DNA of 64,000 nt from NCBI RefSeq assembly GCF_016919065.1, contig NZ_JAFFQA010000002.1:62001-126000 (forward strand), in the 5' to 3' direction. Under the pieces are notes generated by a model. It had not been told where the DNA came from. It saw only the letters and a list, made by a program, of their open reading frames with translations, and did no database searches. This stretch comes from Desulfobulbus rhabdoformis (GTDB lineage: Bacteria > Desulfobacterota > Desulfobulbia > Desulfobulbales > Desulfobulbaceae). How positions within the stretch are numbered: the stretch's first letter is position 1; every line of letters begins with the position of its first letter. Positions 60,420 to 64,000 of this stretch are shown piece after piece. The translations under genes were made by a program, and so were the position numbers.

Positions 60420-61157
60420 GTGGATAAAGGTCAGTGGCAGCAGAAGGGCGCTGGGCACCGCCAGCGTCTTCGTGATAAATTTCTGGAGTTGGGCATTGAC
60501 GGCCTCAGCGACAGCGAAATCATCGAATTGCTGCTGACCTTTGGCACACCACGCTCTGACTGTAAAGAGGCCGCGCGGGCAGCCCTTGCACGCTTTACCA
60601 CCCTGCCTGCAGTGCTTGATGCTGCCCCCACCGAGTTGCAGCAAATCAAAGGCATTGGGCCCAAAAATGTTTTTGCCCTCCAGTTTATCCAGGGCGTTGC
60701 CCGCAGGTACCTTAAGCAACGCATTGTTGGGAAGAAGTACGTCCATTCTTCTCGTGCGGTGGCCGACTATCTCATTCATGCTATGCGCGGCCTTGAGCAT
60801 GAGGTGCTGATGGTGGTCTTTCTTGATGCCGCCCACGCAATCATTGAATCATCGGTGGTCAGCCAAGGCACTGTGACCGTCAACACCGTCTATCCGCGCG
60901 AGCTGGTGAAGGCCGCCCTGGCCCGTAACGCCAGTGCACTGGTTCTCGCCCATAATCACCCCTCCGGCAGTCTTACCCCTTCACCCCAGGACCGGCAATT
61001 GACCCGTTCCCTGCATCTGATTTGTTCGTTCATGCACATCAACCTGCTTGATCATTTGATTATCGGTAGTGGTGAACAGGTGTACAGCTTTGCCGATCAG
61101 GGCATCATGGCCGAGATCCGTGAAGAGTGCCTCCGTATCCTCCAAGAGAACCCGTGA
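60420..61157 (+). CDS. radC: RadC/JAB-domain DNA repair protein
   Basis: A 245-residue RadC family protein with a GTG start at 60420. An N-terminal helix-hairpin-helix domain (LQQIKGIGPKNVFALQ) is followed by a JAMM metalloprotease-like domain with LAHNHPSGSLTPSPQD (HxHx10D metal site). E. coli RadC is linked to repair in name, but its biochemical role is unresolved. It overlaps the hemW start by one base and follows gatB by 11 bp. Confidence 0.93.
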   Translation: MDKGQWQQKGAGHRQRLRDKFLELGIDGLSDSEIIELLLTFGTPRSDCKEAARAALARFTTLPAVLDAAPTELQQIKGIGPKNVFALQFIQGVARRYLKQRIVGKKYVHSSRAVADYLIHAMRGLEHEVLMVVFLDAAHAIIESSVVSQGTVTVNTVYPRELVKAALARNASALVLAHNHPSGSLTPSPQDRQLTRSLHLICSFMHINLLDHLIIGSGEQVYSFADQGIMAEIREECLRILQENP

Positions 61158-62308
61158 TGGATCTTGTGCGCCAGGCCGGACTCTATATTCATATTCCTTT
61201 TTGTCAGAGCAAGTGCCACTACTGCAGTTTTTTTTCTTTTGTCCCAGGAGTGGGGCAGCGCCAGAAATTTATTGCGGCCTTACAAGCGCAGATAGAGCAG
61301 GCGGCCACCCTTACCGAGGTGGCTCCCCTGTCTTTTGCGACCCTGTTTTTCGGGGGCGGCACACCCTCCCTGCTTGCACCCACCGTCCTGGCGGAGCTGC
61401 TCGGACTCTGCCGCCAATTGTTTTCCTGGAGTTCACAGGTCCCTGAAATATCAATCGAAGTAAATCCCGGCACTATTGATGCGAGTGGGCTGGCTACGCT
61501 ACGCCAGGCTGGATTCAATCGTCTTTCCATAGGCATTCAGTCCTTAAACGATGCTGAACTTGTCCGTTTGGGGCGCATCCATTCGCGGGAGCAGGCCCTC
61601 TCCACAATAAAGACGGCCCGTGAGGTCGGTTTTGACAACATCAGTTGCGATCTGATGTACGGGCTGCCGCTTCAGTCGCCAGCGTCCTGGCGCACAACGC
61701 TTGCTGCGTTACTTGCCCTCCAGCCTGAACATCTCTCCCTCTATGAGTTGACCCTGGAGAAGGGGACGCCATTTGGGGAGTCGCTGCAAGGCGGTAGCGG
61801 TCAGATTCCTGAGGAAGAGGCTGTGCTGGAGATGATGGAAGACACCCAGCGGCTCACCGCTCAGGCCGGATTGGAGCGCTATGAAATCTCCAATTATGCC
61901 TGTCCAGGCAGGCAATGCCAGCATAACTGCAATTATTGGCACAATGGAGAGTATCTGGGGCTTGGCCCGGGTGCTGTTTCCGGGCTTGCTGGACAGCGTC
62001 TGGTTGCTGTGACCGATCTAGAGGCGTATGTGCATCGGGTCCGGCAGGGAGAGTCGGTCTGGATCGAGCAAGAGCAACTCGAATCTGAGGCCGCCTTTCG
62101 CGAAACCGTGGTTATGGGGTTGCGTATGACCACTGGTGTCTCTGTCTCAAGGCTGCATGCCCGATTTGGTATAGACCTCGTCCCCTATTACGGTGACACG
62201 CTCAGGCAACTGATCCGGCAGGATCTGCTGAGCTTGCAGGGAGACCGCCTCTTTCTTACTCCCTCAGGTCTTCCCTTGGCAAACAGGGTGATGGCCGAGT
62301 TGGTTTAA
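61157..62308 (+). CDS. hemW: radical SAM heme chaperone HemW
   Basis: A 383-residue HemW, started at ATG 61157 in a TGATG overlap with radC. YIHIPFCQSKCHYCSFFSF gives the Cx3Cx2C motif, whose final xxCxF tract is typical for HemW; FFGGGTPSLL and SIEVNPGTID follow, with the C-terminal HemN domain (NYWHNGEYLGLGPGAVS, GLRMTTGV). HemW binds heme and delivers it to respiratory enzymes rather than acting as the oxygen-independent coproporphyrinogen oxidase. The assignment over HemN is by length and the C-terminus. Confidence 0.92.
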   Translation: MDLVRQAGLYIHIPFCQSKCHYCSFFSFVPGVGQRQKFIAALQAQIEQAATLTEVAPLSFATLFFGGGTPSLLAPTVLAELLGLCRQLFSWSSQVPEISIEVNPGTIDASGLATLRQAGFNRLSIGIQSLNDAELVRLGRIHSREQALSTIKTAREVGFDNISCDLMYGLPLQSPASWRTTLAALLALQPEHLSLYELTLEKGTPFGESLQGGSGQIPEEEAVLEMMEDTQRLTAQAGLERYEISNYACPGRQCQHNCNYWHNGEYLGLGPGAVSGLAGQRLVAVTDLEAYVHRVRQGESVWIEQEQLESEAAFRETVVMGLRMTTGVSVSRLHARFGIDLVPYYGDTLRQLIRQDLLSLQGDRLFLTPSGLPLANRVMAELV

Positions 62309-62672
62309 TTCTGTATTTCCTCTTTTTCTCTCCCGTCTTGCAAGAAAACTGAATCACTCCTCAGTCAAAACAACCGCTAAATGCGGCAATTACCTGCTGC
62401 TCTCTCTTGCCTTCTCGGCCGGTGCGGAGTAAAAGATACGGTTGTGTCGTTTACGCTCTCTTGAATGAGGGCGCATTCATTCTTTTTGTAACGGCCAATA
62501 GAGGCGTAGCCTTCGTACGCCAAGAAGTGGAAGTAGAGATGAAAGCCCCTGCGGATTGATTGAGCGTAGTTCGTCCCAGGGAACCCAGCTGGTGTGTTGT
62601 TTGTCTGTCGGATGGTCCGGGTTTACCGGTCCCCCTCATAGTCGTCGTATCATTCAAACAAGGAGCAACATT
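62309..62672. other. intergenic region upstream of the fumarase gene
   Basis: These 364 bp hold no gene I can support. The fumarase ribosome site AAGGAG lies near 62660. A C/G-rich imperfect repeat around 62608-62640 (GGTCCGGGTTTACCGGTCC) could form a hairpin in the leader. No terminator after hemW is clear. Confidence 0.35.
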
Positions 62673-64000
62673 ATGGCAGGTTTTGTGTATCAGGATCCCT
62701 TCCCCCTCGGTAAAGATGAGACCCAGTTTCGTTTGTTGGAAGGTTCCGACAAGTATGTTTCCACAGAGACCTTCAACGGTCAGGAAGTACTCAAAGTTGA
62801 CCCCGAAGGTCTGAAAGTATTGTCCAATCAGGCCATGCGGGAGGTTTCCTTCCGGCTGCGTCCGGCCCATAACGAGCAGGTCGCCAAAATTTTTGCAGAC
62901 CCAGAGTCCTCGCGTAACGACAAAGAAGTGGCCTTTGCCATGCTGCGCAACGCTGAAGTTGCTGCAAGCTATGTACTGCCCGTCTGTCAGGATACCGGTA
63001 CCGCCTGCGTGGTGGCCAAAAAAGGTGAGAATGTCTTCACCGGCTGTGATGACGCCGAAATGATTTCTGCCGGTGTCTACACCACCTACACCGAAGAAAA
63101 CCTGCGCTACTCCCAGAATGCGCCGGTGAGCATGTACGAAGAGGTTAATACCAAGACCAACCTTCCGGCTCAGATCGATATCTACGCCACCCAGGGTGCG
63201 GAATACAAGTTCCTCTTCCTGGCAAAGGGTGGTGGCTCAGCCAATAAAACCTATCTCTATCAGGAAACCAAGGCACTGCTGAATCCCGGCACCCTGAAAA
63301 AATTCCTGGTCGAGAAAATGAAAACCCTGGGCACCGCTGCCTGTCCGCCCTACCATATCGCCTTCTGTATCGGGAGCACCTCGGCTGAGAGCTGTCTCAA
63401 GACCGTGAAGTTGGCTTCAGCTAAATACCTGGACAACCTGCCCACCACTGGCAATGAGCTTGGTCGTTCCTTCCGTGACCTGGAGCTTGAGAAAGAGCTG
63501 CTGGAAGAGGCCCAGAAGCTTGGCCTGGGCGCTCAGTTTGGTGGTAAATACTTTGCCCATGACATTCGCGTGATCCGTATGTCCCGCCACGGCGCATCCT
63601 GTCCGGTGGGCATGGGCGTTTCCTGTTCTGCAGACCGTAATATCAAGGCCAAGATCAATAAAGACGGTTTGTGGATTGAGCAGATGGATGCGGATCCCGG
63701 TCGTCTGATTCCTGCTGAATACCGCGATCGCACAGGTGGGCATCAGGTCACCATCGATCTCAATCAGCCCATTAAAAATGTCCTGGCCGAGCTGACCAAG
63801 CATCCGGTTTCAACCGTGCTCTCTCTGACCGGCACCATTATTGTTGGTCGTGATATTGCCCATGCCAAATGGAAAGAGCTGCTCGATGCCGGCAAGCCAT
63901 TGCCCGAGTACCTCAAAAATCATCCGGTGTACTATGCCGGTCCTGCCAAAACCCCGGAAGGTAAACCCTCTGGTTCCTTTGGCCCGACCACGGCTGGCCG
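62673..64000 (+). CDS. class I (Fe-S) fumarate hydratase, truncated by the window edge
   Basis: An oxygen-sensitive class I fumarase of the FumA/FumB type, which hydrates fumarate to malate in the TCA cycle. From ATG 62673 (AAGGAG 8 nt upstream) 442 codons are present before the window ends. The three Fe-S ligands align with those of E. coli FumA by number: Cys105 (LPVCQDTGT), Cys224 ([11 protein letters not shown]) and Cys318 (GVSCSADRN). KGGGSANKT and [17 protein letters not shown] are typical. About 100 residues are missing at the C-terminus. It is a single gene unit as far as visible. Confidence 0.95.
   Translation, partial: MAGFVYQDPFPLGKDETQFRLLEGSDKYVSTETFNGQEVLKVDPEGLKVLSNQAMREVSFRLRPAHNEQVAKIFADPESSRNDKEVAFAMLRNAEVAASYVLPVCQDTGTACVVAKKGENVFTGCDDAEMISAGVYTTYTEENLRYSQNAPVSMYEEVNTKTNLPAQIDIYATQGAEYKFLFLAKGGGSANKTYLYQETKALLNPGTLKKFLVEKMKTLGTAACPPYHIAFCIGSTSAESCLKTVKLASAKYLDNLPTTGNELGRSFRDLELEKELLEEAQKLGLGAQFGGKYFAHDIRVIRMSRHGASCPVGMGVSCSADRNIKAKINKDGLWIEQMDADPGRLIPAEYRDRTGGHQVTIDLNQPIKNVLAELTKHPVSTVLSLTGTIIVGRDIAHAKWKELLDAGKPLPEYLKNHPVYYAGPAKTPEGKPSGSFGPTTAG

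Noticed and set aside
1..64000. CRISPR array
   Set aside because: No regularly spaced direct repeats of 24-40 bp and no cas genes were seen.

Overview
The window reads as chromosome from an anaerobic, Gram-negative bacterium, most plausibly a deltaproteobacterium (Desulfobacterota, Desulfobulbales-like). This is an inference from gene content: cobalamin-type radical SAM enzymes, a CO-dehydrogenase-like protein, a NifX/IssA-type protein, a short RdgC, a class I fumarase, and LolA/LpxL-type outer-membrane functions. There is no rRNA or other marker that settles the lineage.

Positions 1-28715 hold a large specialised-lipid biosynthetic cluster that runs off the left edge. It consists of two divergent operons around 12547-12862. 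The minus operon (12546 to below 1) encodes an ApeP-like dehydratase, FabG-type reductase, LolA, a DUF3261-like lipoprotein, a B12-type radical SAM enzyme, an AMP ligase, a fatty-acid-kinase-like DAK-DegV fusion, a GT2, an LpxL-type acyltransferase, an ACP, a ketosynthase, a PlsC acyltransferase and another B12-type radical SAM enzyme. The plus block encodes an ACP, a fused ketosynthase/chain-length-factor protein, a B12-type radical SAM enzyme, a FabZ-like protein, an ACP, twin radical SAM enzymes, two more ketosynthases, a thioesterase, a PKS-type dehydratase, a GT25, an RND/MMPL exporter fused to a methyltransferase, and a NodB deacetylase. The toolkit is that of aryl-polyene/flexirubin outer-membrane pigments, but five radical SAM enzymes are added and no aromatic starter gene is seen. 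It therefore looks like a hybrid polyene or ladderane-class lipid pathway of unknown product.

Positions 28852-47000 are a mosaic. They contain a DUF6880 protein and its partner, a DmeF-type metal exporter, DUF4197, a TatD nuclease, a very large exonuclease-RecQ-UvrD fusion followed by a SWIM/SNF2 helicase, a Na+/amino-acid symporter, a Ca2+/Na+ antiporter, and an orphan CO-dehydrogenase-like C-terminal protein.

Positions 47423-55320 are accessory and decaying. They hold a CGGC-domain pseudogene, an IssA-like NifX protein, and a 6.6-kb island bounded by a tRNA-Glu gene (55150-55227) and a 3' tRNA-Glu fragment (48593-48640). The island carries a GFA-domain protein, a stand-alone (p)ppGpp synthetase, an IS4-type element split by a complete IS256-type element with a 9-bp target duplication, a 119-bp MITE and a wrecked secreted-protein gene.

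Positions 55657-64000 are ordinary chromosome: short RdgC, a TPR membrane protein, a small conserved protein, gatB, radC, hemW, and the start of a class I fumarase cut by the right edge.
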